Assembly (NCBI RefSeq): GCF_026241335.1 | Contig: NZ_JAPHAV010000002.1 | Span: 62,001-126,000, forward strand | DNA from: Ochrobactrum chromiisoli | Lineage (GTDB): Bacteria; Pseudomonadota; Alphaproteobacteria; Rhizobiales; Rhizobiaceae | DNA: 64,000 bases | Direction: 5' to 3' | Shown: piece by piece, positions 17,566 through 26,832 of the stretch | How the letters are laid out: every line of letters starts with the position of its first letter | How positions within the stretch are numbered: the stretch's first letter is position 1 | Made by a program: the position numbers and the translations under genes | Notes under the pieces: model-generated | The model's database searches: none | What the model was told of the DNA's origin: nothing | Seen by the model: only the letters and a program-made list of their open reading frames with translations

Positions 17566-18207
17566 TCAGTCTTTCACGGACGAAGCCATCGCCTGTAATA
17601 TGATAACAGCGGATGCAGCGCCCGGATCAACATGCCCGAGTGAGCGTTCACGCAGGCGCGCTGCACGGCCTTTTGTTGCAATCATGGAGCGGGTCGAGTT
17701 GGCACCGGCAGTTGCTGCCGCCACTATGTTTTCCCAAAACGCGCGGAAGTCCAGATCTTCCTGAACAGCAATTTGCGCGGCTTCTGCAGCTGGTAGCCAG
17801 GCATCAAGCATCGTCTTGTCGCCGCGCTGCCCATGGCCGCGTTCACGAATGCCCACACCGATTGCTTCGATAATGATCGCGCATGTTGCGGAATCAAGGT
17901 CTTTGCGTTCCATTGTTGCTTGCGCTGCGCGGCGAAAACCGGTTGCATAGAGTGGTCCGGTGGATGCTCCCACAGCGTTGATAAAGGCTGTCGCAGCCGT
18001 ATTGAGAACGGTTGAAATATTCGCATCATCCAGATCAAGCTGAAGCAATTCGCGCTTCACCGCCTTAAACCCAAGGGCCATGGTTGTGCCATGATCCCCA
18101 TCTCCTATGGTGCCATCAAGTTCGGAAAGCCGATCTTTGTCAGCTTCAATGGCAGTTGAAACTGCATCAAACATGTTTGCAAGACGGCGAGCCGCAGTTT
18201 CCGACAT
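17566..18207 (-). CDS. dhaL: DhaL-type kinase subunit (partner of the SorC-DhaK fusion)
   Basis: A 213-residue nucleotide-binding subunit of a dihydroxyacetone-type kinase. The magnesium/ADP site is the motif DGTIGDGDHGTTM near residue 30, followed by the GASTGPLYATGFR, GDKTMLDAWLPA and GAASAVIILQAM segments of the all-helical DhaL fold. A strong GAGGAGGA ribosome site is upstream. It is transcribed 104 bases after the SorC-DhaK fusion gene, so the two probably form one enzyme. No PTS-type DhaM lies in the window, so the subunit probably uses ATP directly, as in the L- and D-erythrulose kinases of the same family. Confidence 0.9.
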   Translation of the reverse strand: MSETAARRLANMFDAVSTAIEADKDRLSELDGTIGDGDHGTTMALGFKAVKRELLQLDLDDANISTVLNTAATAFINAVGASTGPLYATGFRRAAQATMERKDLDSATCAIIIEAIGVGIRERGHGQRGDKTMLDAWLPAAEAAQIAVQEDLDFRAFWENIVAAATAGANSTRSMIATKGRAARLRERSLGHVDPGAASAVIILQAMASSVKD

Positions 18208-18311
18208 GAAATTCCTCCTCGAACCTTACAACCGTAAGCCGTGTTGCTCATCATAAGGCGCATGCTAATTTACTTATAGGCAGAACAGAAAAGGCAATAA
18301 ATACCGGCGTT

Positions 18312-20399
18312 TTAGCCTATTCTAAGGCTTGCCGTTTCGCATGGATGCTGCAACAGCTCGCTCAATTCCTGATCAAGATGAAGGATCGATATCGAAGCCC
18401 CTGCCATGTCCAGAGAGGTGCAGTAATGCCCGACCCAGTTGGCTTCAATATGAATGTTCTTGGCATCCAGCCGCTGGGCGACACGTCGATAGAGAACATA
18501 AAGCTCCATGAGCGGTGTGGCTCCAAATGAATTGACCAAAACGGCAACCCGATCGCCAGAGACGGCGTTCATTTCATTGAATATTCTGTCCATGATGCCA
18601 TCAACGATTTCATCAGCCTGTCGAATTCGGTCACGCGAAACACCCGGCTCACCGTGAATGCCGACGCCAATCTCCATGTCCTCCGGCCCGATCTCGAAGT
18701 TATGCCGTCCTGTTTGCGGCAATGAGCCGGGTTCCAGTGCAACACCGATGGTGAAGGTCCGTGCGTTGGCCTTGCGTGTCACAACTTCGCACGCTTCCAG
18801 TGAAAGCCCCTTGTCACAGGCCGCACCTGCAACCTTGAAAACGAAGAAATTGCCTGCCACGCCACGCCGACCGTCCTTGTCATCAATGGGTGAGGAGGCA
18901 ATATCGTCGGTGGTCAGAACAGTTTTAATCCTGACACCTTTTTCCTCGGCCATTTCAGCCGCCATCTCGAAATTCATGACATCGCCGGCATAATTGCCAT
19001 AGACAAAGAGAACCCCTTCGCCTTTGGATGCAGCAAGTGCACATGCAACAATAGGGTCGGGCGGTGGTGAGGAAAACACGTTGCCGACAGCCACTGCGTC
19101 GGCAAGTCCTTTGCCCACATAGCCGAGGAAACATGGCTCATGCCCGGCACCGCCACCAATCACCAGTCCGACCTTGCCAGCACGGGGACCCTCACGTGCA
19201 ACGAGCGCGCGGTTGGAGGTGCCGATGGGCTGTAGGAATTTGCCATGCGCCCGCACAGCGCCGTCGAGCATTTCCTCAACCACCTCATTTGGATTGTTGA
19301 GCAGCTTTTTCACACGCATGCGAAACGCCGCAGGCATTTGACTGGCCTTTGGGCGCTGCGAAAGGCGCGCTTCGAGATCGATGACGCTGTCTGCACGCAG
19401 GATTCCAAGTCCGGTTGCCGCATCGGTAACCAGCACATTGATATGACCGCCGCGAAGGGCCGCAAGCAGCGCCGGCACCTTGTCAAAGCCGCCAGCCACG
19501 GCAATCCGCGTCTGTATCTTTTGCAGTTTATCAAGTGAGATGCCGATTGTGCGGCCATCCAGCGGCCCGGCAACGGTTTTTCCACGTTCATCAATAAAGC
19601 GCCCGGCAACAACACCAACCGCGCCTGCCGCAAGATAGTGCTGCAAGGATACGGATTCAAAAAAGCCACTTGTATGAATCGTGGAATTGGATCGAAGCGA
19701 GGACACACCAAACAGTATGCGATTGGCCTGTTCCAGTGTCGCAAACTGCTCTTGTATCAGGGGTTCTTCGAGCAGCACATTACGGGCTGTTGGCGAGCGC
19801 ACCATGGCGGGCGCCGTGATGTTGACACAGCGCGCAGATACGGCTTCTGCGAGCACCGCAGCACAACGTTCCGGCGTATAGGGGAAGGATGCGGTCGTTC
19901 CGCCTGTCGCCTGCACAACAGTCACATCCTGCAGGGCTGCAATATCAGTATGCTCGCCCACTGCAAGTACGGTCCGGCCCCAGGCTACAGCCAGTGTGTC
20001 ACCGGATTTCAACGTCTTGTTGAGAGCATGGGCACCCGCCACACCAAGGCGATCAATCAGCGGACGGGCATTGTCATCGTGAGGGATGATAAGGCAATCG
20101 GTCAGACCAAAATGGCGCTTGAGTTCCTGCGCGACAGACAGGGATTCAAGCCAGCCGCCGCCGATAGAAATATTGACGATCCCTTTTTCGCGCGCCTCAG
20201 CCAGATAGCTGTTTACGGTCGCGCGCGAGATACCCATAACATCGGCAATCTCGCTCTGCGTCAGGCCATCCTCATAGTAAAGCCAGCAGGCCCAAACATA
20301 AAGATCGTCTCCGTAACGCATGGGGATAGCGGTCGCATTTTCGCTGGCATTCGACCGGGGTTTGCCGACTTTGCGCGATGTGTTGGGCTTGAGCGTCAT
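18312..20399 (-). CDS. SorC-type regulator fused to DhaK kinase subunit
   Basis: About 695 residues with two complete modules. The N-terminal part is a SorC/DeoR-type sugar-responsive regulator: a helix-turn-helix at about residues 45-67 (GLTQSEIADVMGISRATVNSYL) and an effector domain to about 345. From about 365 to the end is a full DhaK domain with the three catalytic landmarks: GGGAGHEP, NYAGDVMNF and the substrate-binding histidine in GVGIHGEPG. The kinase half looks active. The start is uncertain: ATG at 20399 has GGAGG 14 bases upstream; an ATG at 20462 gives 716 residues. A 16-bp inverted repeat lies just upstream. Fusions of this type are seen in other Rhizobiales; I know of no tested function. 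Confidence 0.87.
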   Translation of the reverse strand: MTLKPNTSRKVGKPRSNASENATAIPMRYGDDLYVWACWLYYEDGLTQSEIADVMGISRATVNSYLAEAREKGIVNISIGGGWLESLSVAQELKRHFGLTDCLIIPHDDNARPLIDRLGVAGAHALNKTLKSGDTLAVAWGRTVLAVGEHTDIAALQDVTVVQATGGTTASFPYTPERCAAVLAEAVSARCVNITAPAMVRSPTARNVLLEEPLIQEQFATLEQANRILFGVSSLRSNSTIHTSGFFESVSLQHYLAAGAVGVVAGRFIDERGKTVAGPLDGRTIGISLDKLQKIQTRIAVAGGFDKVPALLAALRGGHINVLVTDAATGLGILRADSVIDLEARLSQRPKASQMPAAFRMRVKKLLNNPNEVVEEMLDGAVRAHGKFLQPIGTSNRALVAREGPRAGKVGLVIGGGAGHEPCFLGYVGKGLADAVAVGNVFSSPPPDPIVACALAASKGEGVLFVYGNYAGDVMNFEMAAEMAEEKGVRIKTVLTTDDIASSPIDDKDGRRGVAGNFFVFKVAGAACDKGLSLEACEVVTRKANARTFTIGVALEPGSLPQTGRHNFEIGPEDMEIGVGIHGEPGVSRDRIRQADEIVDGIMDRIFNEMNAVSGDRVAVLVNSFGATPLMELYVLYRRVAQRLDAKNIHIEANWVGHYCTSLDMAGASISILHLDQELSELLQHPCETASLRIG

Positions 20400-20470
20400 G
20401 CGATGTTCTGTTGCCTCCGTTCCGGCCGCAACGATGAAAGCAAGTGATCGCGATTGCAACATGATAGAGC

Positions 20471-20521
20471 GAATTTGATGGCTGAACGTGTTTGCTCACA
20501 CAGTTTTCAGCCATCAAATTC
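20471..20521. promoter_or_regulatory. 16-bp inverted repeat, candidate SorC operator
   Basis: GAATTTGATGGCTGAA (20471-20486) and its exact reverse complement (20506-20521) are separated by 19 bases that themselves contain GTG...CAC. It lies between the upstream dhaL and the SorC-DhaK gene. There is no T-run on either side in the direction of transcription. Its length and position suit an operator for the SorC half of the fusion, or an mRNA processing hairpin between the two kinase modules. Confidence 0.6.
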
Positions 20522-20536
20522 AAATTCTATGCAGAC

Positions 20537-21181
20537 TTATTGCTGAAGACGGTTTTTTGCCTGCGCAGACAAGTCCGTCAGAATCAGCGCGCAGGATGTT
20601 GCACCTGCGTCGAGAACCCCTAGCGAGCGCTCGCCGAGGCGGCTTGCACGTCCGATTTTTGCGACGAGATTAAGCGTGGAATCGCGACCGGCTTCAGCAG
20701 CCACCGAGAGTGCATCAAGGGCCTCGGAGAAGGACTGACCATCGTTATTGGCCTCGTCAAAAGCATTGATTGCCGGGATCAGCGTGTCAAGCAGCGTCTT
20801 GTCACCAAGCTTTGCTGAACCGATTGACTGGATGCCTTCAAGACCGGCATGAAGCATCGCGCTGAAAGCGGCAGCATCGATATTCTCAACGCCTTCCAGC
20901 TTTTCTGCGAATTCGTTGAACATCACACCATAAAGCGGCCCCATTGACCCACCGATTTCGGTGAGCAGAACTGTGCCTAACGTATCAAGACCTTCTGCAA
21001 GCGAGACGTCCTTATTTCTCAGGCGCTCGGCTGCAAGGCCAAAGCCCTTGGCCATATTCACACCGTGATCGCCATCACCGATTTTTCCGTCAATTTCGCT
21101 GAGATAAGCTTTGTTTTCGATAATTCTGTCTGCAAGCGAAAGAACGATTTCACCCGATCCGGCATTTTTGAATGTCTGCAT
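20537..21181 (-). CDS. dhaL: DhaL-type kinase subunit
   Basis: A 214-residue DhaL protein with the nucleotide/magnesium motif DGKIGDGDHGVNMAKGF near residue 33, GGSMGPLYGVMF, GDKTLLDTLIPA and GATSCALIL. It starts 14 bases after the stop of the separate dhaK gene and is surely its partner. The ATG chosen begins MQTFKNAG; a further 11 codons upstream in frame would overlap dhaK. It is distinct from the second DhaL at 17566, so each kinase has its own phosphate-transferring subunit. Confidence 0.92.
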   Translation of the reverse strand: MQTFKNAGSGEIVLSLADRIIENKAYLSEIDGKIGDGDHGVNMAKGFGLAAERLRNKDVSLAEGLDTLGTVLLTEIGGSMGPLYGVMFNEFAEKLEGVENIDAAAFSAMLHAGLEGIQSIGSAKLGDKTLLDTLIPAINAFDEANNDGQSFSEALDALSVAAEAGRDSTLNLVAKIGRASRLGERSLGVLDAGATSCALILTDLSAQAKNRLQQ

Positions 21182-21195
21182 GATATATTTCTTTC

Positions 21196-22191
21196 TTAGA
21201 GAACTGCCGTGCACCGGGCTTCGACATCCAGAAGCGTCTTAAGTTCATCGTCCAGCGCCATGACTGTCAGTGTTGCGCCAACCATTTCAAGCGAGGTAAA
21301 GTAGTTGCCAACATAGGTACGATAGATCTTGAGGCCGCGTGCGGTGATCTCCCGCTCAATGGTATCGTTGAGAATATAGAGCTCGTTGACTGGCGTGGCG
21401 CCAAGCCCGGAAACCAGAACGGCAACTTCGGTGCCTTCCGGCAGATCGTGATCGTCGAGAACGATCTTGCTCATGTCCCGGGCAATCTCGTCGGCGCGCT
21501 TCAACGGTTCGACACGCACGCCCGGCTCGCCATGATGACCGATACCGACTTCCATCGTTCCGGGTTCAATCGTGAAGTTTGGATGCCCGACCGCCGGCAG
21601 TGTGCACGGGCCAAGACCAACACCGATTGAGCGGCAATTATCGATGGCTTTCTGCGCGCTTGCCTGTACTTCAAGAAGGCTAGCACCTGATGCAGCTTTT
21701 GCACCACCGATCTTCCACATGAAGATTTCGCCAGCAACACCGCGACGTTTTTCCCGTTCACTGGCAGGGGCCGAGCAGACATCATCATTGGCGACAACAG
21801 TCAGCACTTCAATTCCGGCCTTGGCAGCAAGCTTTATCGCCATTTTCACGTTCATGTTGTCTCCGGCATAATTGCCATAGAGACAGACAACACCCTTTCC
21901 ACCATTGGCTTCGCGGGCTGCATCATAAAAGCTCTTGGCGGTTGGCGACGAGAAAAGCTCTCCTACAGCCACCGCGTCGAGGAGATTTTTACCGGTGTAA
22001 CCAATAAAAGCAGGTTCATGGCCCGAGCCACCGCCAGTAATAACGCCAACTTTACCTTCGATTGGTGCATTTTGGGCGACAACAACACGCGGGTTTTCCG
22101 ACGACAACCGGACCAGATCTTTATGGGCTTTGATAAAGCCTTTGACGGTGTCTTCGACAACTTCATCCGGATTGTTAATAAATCTTTGCAT
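21196..22191 (-). CDS. dhaK: DhaK-type kinase subunit (dihydroxyacetone/erythrulose kinase)
   Basis: A 331-residue DhaK protein. GGGSGHEPAFIGYTG near residue 50, NYAGDNMN near 105 and GHHGEPG near 215 (the histidine that binds the carbonyl substrate covalently) are all present, so it should be active. It begins with MQRFINNPDEVVED, typical of the family, behind an AGGTG ribosome site; the longer frame to 22308 runs through a dehydrogenase remnant. Family members phosphorylate dihydroxyacetone, L-erythrulose or D-erythrulose. With no PTS partner, and with erythritol and apiose genes nearby, an erythrulose kinase is my preferred reading. Confidence 0.9.
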   Translation of the reverse strand: MQRFINNPDEVVEDTVKGFIKAHKDLVRLSSENPRVVVAQNAPIEGKVGVITGGGSGHEPAFIGYTGKNLLDAVAVGELFSSPTAKSFYDAAREANGGKGVVCLYGNYAGDNMNVKMAIKLAAKAGIEVLTVVANDDVCSAPASEREKRRGVAGEIFMWKIGGAKAASGASLLEVQASAQKAIDNCRSIGVGLGPCTLPAVGHPNFTIEPGTMEVGIGHHGEPGVRVEPLKRADEIARDMSKIVLDDHDLPEGTEVAVLVSGLGATPVNELYILNDTIEREITARGLKIYRTYVGNYFTSLEMVGATLTVMALDDELKTLLDVEARCTAVL

Positions 22192-22198
22192 TTTGCAC

Positions 22199-22418
22199 CT
22201 ATTGAAGGCGAGAGATAAGTTCCCGCTCTGAAATTTTAATGCCGTATTTTGGTAACGAGCAAGCGTGAGACCATTTGCTTTGTGAAAGAAGTGTGTCTCC
22301 ACCATCAATCAGAAGGTCTGAACCATTTATCATGTTCGCGCCGTTTGATGCCATAAAGACTGCGATGGCTGCGATTTCTTCCGAAAACGCGAAGCGTTCG
22401 GTAGGAATGCGCGCCTTC
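22199..22418 (-). pseudogene. short-chain dehydrogenase C-terminal remnant
   Basis: Reading the minus strand gives ARIPTERFAFSEEIAAIAV and then FMASNGANMINGSDLLIDGG, which is the C-terminal end of a classical SDR (the PxGRF...EIA...FLAS...DGG pattern). The rest of the enzyme is missing and the frame runs on to a TAG at 22199, overlapping the leader of dhaK. Upstream of about 22418 the sequence switches to an unrelated reading frame. It looks like a deletion fused two genes here. Threitol dehydrogenases that make erythrulose belong to the SDR family, so the lost enzyme may have supplied the kinases; that is inference. Confidence 0.7.
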
Positions 22419-22625
22419 GATGATGGAAATGCCAGATTTTAGAGCGTCATCGGGCGTGGAATACTCAATTTCTTCGCGGCATAGCCAAATCTTTTTGCCG
22501 TCGCGCTGCTGAATACCCATCCGAATAAAGCGGAATGTGGATTTGCAGGCGACAATGCCGTTGTAAAGGGCGGCATCCTCTGCGAACGATTTTTTTGGTT
22601 TTTCAATTTTCAAGAACGTCTGCAC
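22305..22625 (-). pseudogene. truncated small hypothetical gene fused out of frame to SDR remnant
   Basis: A GTG preceded by a near-perfect AAGGAGGATGCC ribosome site opens a frame beginning MQTFLKIEKPKKSFAEDAAL. About 65-70 residues look like a real, hydrophilic small protein (DGKKIWLCREEIEYSTPDDALKSG) that I do not recognise. After about position 22418 the frame continues through the dehydrogenase remnant in the wrong phase and stops at 22305. The 5' part is therefore a gene whose end was replaced by the deletion. It may still be translated and is under the operator-rich promoter on its right. Confidence 0.55.
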
Positions 22626-22673
22626 GGCATCCTCCTTGACCACGCATGGCAAAAATCACAAACAATTCGACGT

Positions 22674-22723
22674 ATGTCAATATAGGTATATGACATTTGT
22701 CAAATTATACCTATCAAATGTCA
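22674..22723. promoter_or_regulatory. cluster of TGTCA/TGACA operator-like boxes
   Basis: Four TGTCA/TGACA boxes lie within 50 bp. ATGTCA (22674) and TGACAT (22691) are perfect inverted arms around ATATAGGTATA; TGACATTTGTCA (22691-22702) is a second palindrome; ATAGGTATA (22682) and TATACCTAT (22706) are a third, 9-bp perfect pair that interlocks with the others. A further TGTCA lies at 22719. This is about 50 bp upstream of the truncated gene's start and looks like a multi-site operator. The regulator is not identified; GntR-type proteins use sites of similar form. Confidence 0.6.
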
Positions 22724-23625
<902 letters not shown>

Positions 23626-23629
23626 GATC

Positions 23630-23664
23630 AAAGGCCGGAGACAATTGGTTTTCGGCCTTTTTTT
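23630..23664 (+). terminator. rho-independent terminator of gst
   Basis: AAAGGCCG and CGGCCTTT arms enclose a short loop and are followed by a T-run, immediately after the gst stop. Confidence 0.85.
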
Positions 23665-24178
23665 ATGGGTTCCTTCGCAACCTGAGACTGTTCACTCGTG
23701 AACAATCAGTTGAAACCACGTGTCCAGAAAACGGCTGCGTTTGTGGCCGTCAAGATAACCCAGAAGCTTCGGGCCAAGCTCAATGGGTTGAAGTGGAGCT
23801 AGATCAGACGGGCTTTCGTCTGACGTGAGGCCGGTCTTTTTAAGCAAGGATTGGCCATTTTCCGATGTCCGGCACGGGCACATTATAGGCAAGATCAATA
23901 CGGCCACGGGGCCGATATGGCGCCATATATGTCTGTCACCCGATGAAATGACGGTGCGTGTCGTGAATTAACATGATTTTAAAACATAATCTAACATTTA
24001 AATCGTTATAATGTTATCCACATCATTGTGATGATATCAGAACGGTGTTACGTCCTCCCTGTCTCAGCCCATTATCGGGCGTGTCTTGAAGACATCCGCA
24101 TGGAGATTGTCAGTAAATGAATTCCGTTTCCCTCGCTTCCCACGTGCTGGAACTGCTTCTTGTTCAGGAGCAGGGTCA
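23665..24178. other. intergenic region upstream of fructose-bisphosphatase
   Basis: No gene I can support. A 71-codon minus-strand frame (23692-23907) has no recognised domain and no ribosome site. AT-rich sequence from 23970 includes TATAAT at 24007-24012 and the palindrome ATCAT-TGTG-ATGAT at 24022-24035, a plausible promoter/operator for the downstream fructose-bisphosphatase operon. Confidence 0.45.
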
Positions 24179-25210
24179 ATGACGATGGCAGGAAATTACG
24201 CTCCACTGGTTCTGGCTGGCGACAATGATCGCATTGATGCAGAAGCTGCCGGTGAATATCTTGATGGCTGGGCGGGGCAGGACAGTCTGCGCCTTGCAAC
24301 AAGCAATGTGATTAAAGCAATTCTGGCTGGATCCGGTCGCCTTGCGGGCCGTATTGCGCGAGGGTCCATTCCTGGTGATCCCGGCAAGCTCGTTGGCGTT
24401 AACAGCGATCAGGACCAGCAGAAGAGCATTGATGTTGGCGCGCACAATCTTTTTGTCGAGTTGTTGATTGCAGCAGGTGCTGCATCGGTTTTGTCGGAAG
24501 AAGCGGACCTGCCTGTTCCGGGCAAGGCTGATGGGCTGGTTGCCGTTGCAATCGACCCGCTTGATGGCTCCGGCAATGTCGGTCTTGGCGCGCCGCTCGG
24601 CACCATTTTCTCTATCTTCCCTGCGGATACGGCAGAGCCTTTCCTTCAGCCCGGCAATCGTCAGTTGGCAGCAGGCTATGTCTCGTTCGGCAATTCGATT
24701 GATCTCGCCTTCTCGGTCGGCGAAGGCGTTCTTTTTGCGACACTTGATCCGGTCAGCGGCCTCTTCCAGATCACCCGCAAGAATGTGACGCTTCCGGAGC
24801 GTACATCCGATCTCGCCTATAACGCATCCGTTTATCGTCATCTCTCGGCGGGCATGAAGGCCTATGTCGATGATTGCTACAACGGCAAGGACGGTCCGCG
24901 CGGACGCAATTTCAATATGCGCTGGTTGGGTGCAGCGGTCGGCGACATGCACCGCATCATGCAGCGCGGCGGTATCTTTTTCTATGTGGACGATGCGCGA
25001 CCGGGTTACGAAAAGGGCCGACTGCGTCTCGTTTATGAAGCCAATCCGATTGCGTTCCTCAGCCAGCAGGCTGGTGGCAAGGCAACCAACGGTTCCACGC
25101 CGATCCTCGATATCGTTCCCGAAACCTATCACGAGCGCAGTGCGCTGGTGTTCGGTGTTGCGGAAGAAGTCGATGTTCTTGGTGAATATTATGCGCGTTC
25201 GCGCAATTAA
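24179..25210 (+). CDS. fbp: fructose-1,6-bisphosphatase, class I
   Basis: A 343-residue enzyme that hydrolyses fructose 1,6-bisphosphate to fructose 6-phosphate in gluconeogenesis. Class I features are the metal-binding SEEAD near residue 100, IDPLDGSGNV near 122 (the usual DPLDGSSN), NMRWLGAAVGDMHRIM and the sugar-phosphate loop GRLRLVYEANPIAFLSQQAGG. A ribosome site CAGGAGCAGGG precedes the ATG; a longer frame from 24086 is not supported. The aldolase gene follows after 16 bases, so the pair forms a gluconeogenic operon. It is next to the erythritol operon but convergent with it. Confidence 0.92.
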   Translation: MTMAGNYAPLVLAGDNDRIDAEAAGEYLDGWAGQDSLRLATSNVIKAILAGSGRLAGRIARGSIPGDPGKLVGVNSDQDQQKSIDVGAHNLFVELLIAAGAASVLSEEADLPVPGKADGLVAVAIDPLDGSGNVGLGAPLGTIFSIFPADTAEPFLQPGNRQLAAGYVSFGNSIDLAFSVGEGVLFATLDPVSGLFQITRKNVTLPERTSDLAYNASVYRHLSAGMKAYVDDCYNGKDGPRGRNFNMRWLGAAVGDMHRIMQRGGIFFYVDDARPGYEKGRLRLVYEANPIAFLSQQAGGKATNGSTPILDIVPETYHERSALVFGVAEEVDVLGEYYARSRN

Positions 25211-25226
25211 TTAGGAGGAAACTCAG

Positions 25227-26291
25227 ATGGCACGTATTACGCTGCGTCAATTGCTCGACCATGCTGCTGAACATAGCTACGGTGTTCCAGCGTTCAACAT
25301 CAACAACATGGAACAGGCGCTTGCTATTATGGAAGCGGCCGATGCTGCCGATGCGCCAGTTATTTTGCAGGCTTCGCGCGGTGCGCGTTCCTATGCAAAC
25401 GATATCATGCTGCGTCACATGATGGATGCTGTTACGGAAATCTATCCGCATATTCCGGTTTGCGTGCATCTTGATCATGGCAACGAAGCTGCCACGTGTA
25501 TGACCGCCATTCAGGCAGGCTTTACCTCCGTCATGATGGACGGCTCGCTGAAAGCTGACGGCAAGACGCCTGCTGACTGGGATTACAACGTCTCGGTTAC
25601 GCGTCAGGTCAGTGAAATGTCCCATCTTGGCGGCATTTCTGTTGAAGGTGAGCTTGGTGTTCTCGGTTCGCTCGAAACCGGCATGGGTGAAGCAGAAGAT
25701 GGTCACGGCGCAGAAGGTCAGCTTTCGCATGACCAGCTTTTGACTGACCCGGATGAAGCTGTGAAATTCGTACGTGAAACCAAGGTCGATGCGCTGGCAA
25801 TCGCCATGGGCACTTCGCATGGCGCTTACAAGTTCAGCCGTAAGCCTGATGGTTCCGTGCTTGCAATGAACGTGATCGAAGAAATTCACCGCAAGCTGCC
25901 AAACACGCATCTTGTCATGCATGGATCGTCTTCGGTGCCGGAAGATTTGCAGGAAATCATCAACAAGTATGGCGGCAAGATGAAGCCAACATGGGGTGTG
26001 CCTGTTGAAGAAATCCAGCGCGGCATCAAGCATGGCGTGCGCAAGATCAACATCGACACCGATAACCGTATGGCGCTGACGGGCCAGATCCGCCGCGTGT
26101 TGCAGGAAGATCCGAGCGAGTTCGATCCACGCAAGTATTTGAAGCCTGCAATGGCTGCGATGACCAAGCTCTGTAAGGATCGTTTCGAGCAGTTCGGAAC
26201 GGCTGGCCATGCTTCGGCTATTCGTCCGATCCCGCTCTCGGAAATGGCCAAGCGCTATCGTGATGGTTCGCTGGACCCGAAGTTCAGCTAA
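25227..26291 (+). CDS. fba: fructose-bisphosphate aldolase, class II
   Basis: A 354-residue zinc-dependent aldolase. The start [29 protein letters not shown] is typical of the CbbA-type subfamily, the zinc site is [12 protein letters not shown] near residue 80, and [15 protein letters not shown] and [11 protein letters not shown] follow near 225 and 275. It interconverts fructose 1,6-bisphosphate with triose phosphates. The ribosome site TAGGAGG is very strong. In operon with fbp. Erythrose 4-phosphate from the adjacent erythritol pathway enters the pentose phosphate cycle, so growth on erythritol need not depend on this pair. Confidence 0.94.
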   Translation: MARITLRQLLDHAAEHSYGVPAFNINNMEQALAIMEAADAADAPVILQASRGARSYANDIMLRHMMDAVTEIYPHIPVCVHLDHGNEAATCMTAIQAGFTSVMMDGSLKADGKTPADWDYNVSVTRQVSEMSHLGGISVEGELGVLGSLETGMGEAEDGHGAEGQLSHDQLLTDPDEAVKFVRETKVDALAIAMGTSHGAYKFSRKPDGSVLAMNVIEEIHRKLPNTHLVMHGSSSVPEDLQEIINKYGGKMKPTWGVPVEEIQRGIKHGVRKINIDTDNRMALTGQIRRVLQEDPSEFDPRKYLKPAMAAMTKLCKDRFEQFGTAGHASAIRPIPLSEMAKRYRDGSLDPKFS

Positions 26292-26311
26292 GATTTTCTG
26301 ATTACGGCAAT

Positions 26312-26344
26312 AAAAAAGCGGCGGGAAAACCCGCCGCTTTTTTT
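26312..26344. terminator. bidirectional terminator, fba/eryI
   Basis: AAAAAGCGGCGGG-AAAA-CCCGCCGCTTTTTTT is a perfect stem flanked by an A-run and a T-run, between the convergent ends of the aldolase gene and eryI. It should stop transcription from both sides. Confidence 0.92.
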
Positions 26345-26365
26345 GTGTCTCAACGTGTCAAAAAA

Positions 26366-26821
26366 TCAGCACTTGTTGTACTTGGCATCGACTTCGTTAA
26401 TTGCGTCAACATTGCCAGCCGAACGGCCATTTTCGTCAAAGGTCTGTGCAAGGAACGCATCCGCAATGGTCTTTGCAACTTCAGAACCGATAACGCGTGC
26501 GCCCATCGTGATGATCTGCGCATTGTTGGAAAGTGCTGCACGTTCTGCCGAATAGGTGTCGTGGGTCAGCGCTGCGCGGATGCCCGGAACCTTGTTGGCT
26601 GCAATGCAAACACCGATGCCGGTGCCGCAAACCAGAATTGCGCGGTCATAGGTGCCGTCGAGAACGGCGGATGCCACACGGTCCGAGAGGTTTGCATAGA
26701 ATGCGTCTGCACCAGCGTCCGTGCGGGAGATTTCGGACACTTCAAAACGATCCTTCAGGTGATCTGCAAGAACCTTGGCCAGACCTTCGCCAGCGCTGTC
26801 GCCTGCTACTGCTACTTTCAT
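26366..26821 (-). CDS. eryI: EryI, D-erythrose-4-phosphate isomerase (RpiB family)
   Basis: A 151-residue RpiB-family sugar phosphate isomerase. The active-site cysteine lies in [16 protein letters not shown] near residue 72 and the phosphate-binding region in [33 protein letters not shown]. In Brucella the RpiB of the erythritol locus, renamed EryI, converts D-erythrulose 4-phosphate to D-erythrose 4-phosphate. It is the last gene of the minus-strand operon, 11 bases after eryH, followed by a strong terminator. The last reaction links the pathway to the pentose phosphate cycle. Confidence 0.9.
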   Translation of the reverse strand: MKVAVAGDSAGEGLAKVLADHLKDRFEVSEISRTDAGADAFYANLSDRVASAVLDGTYDRAILVCGTGIGVCIAANKVPGIRAALTHDTYSAERAALSNNAQIITMGARVIGSEVAKTIADAFLAQTFDENGRSAGNVDAINEVDAKYNKC

Positions 26822-26832
26822 GATATTGCTCC

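Noticed and set aside
23692-23907. Small minus-strand ORF between gst and fbp
   Set aside because: No start signal, no recognised family, and atypical composition; left as intergenic.
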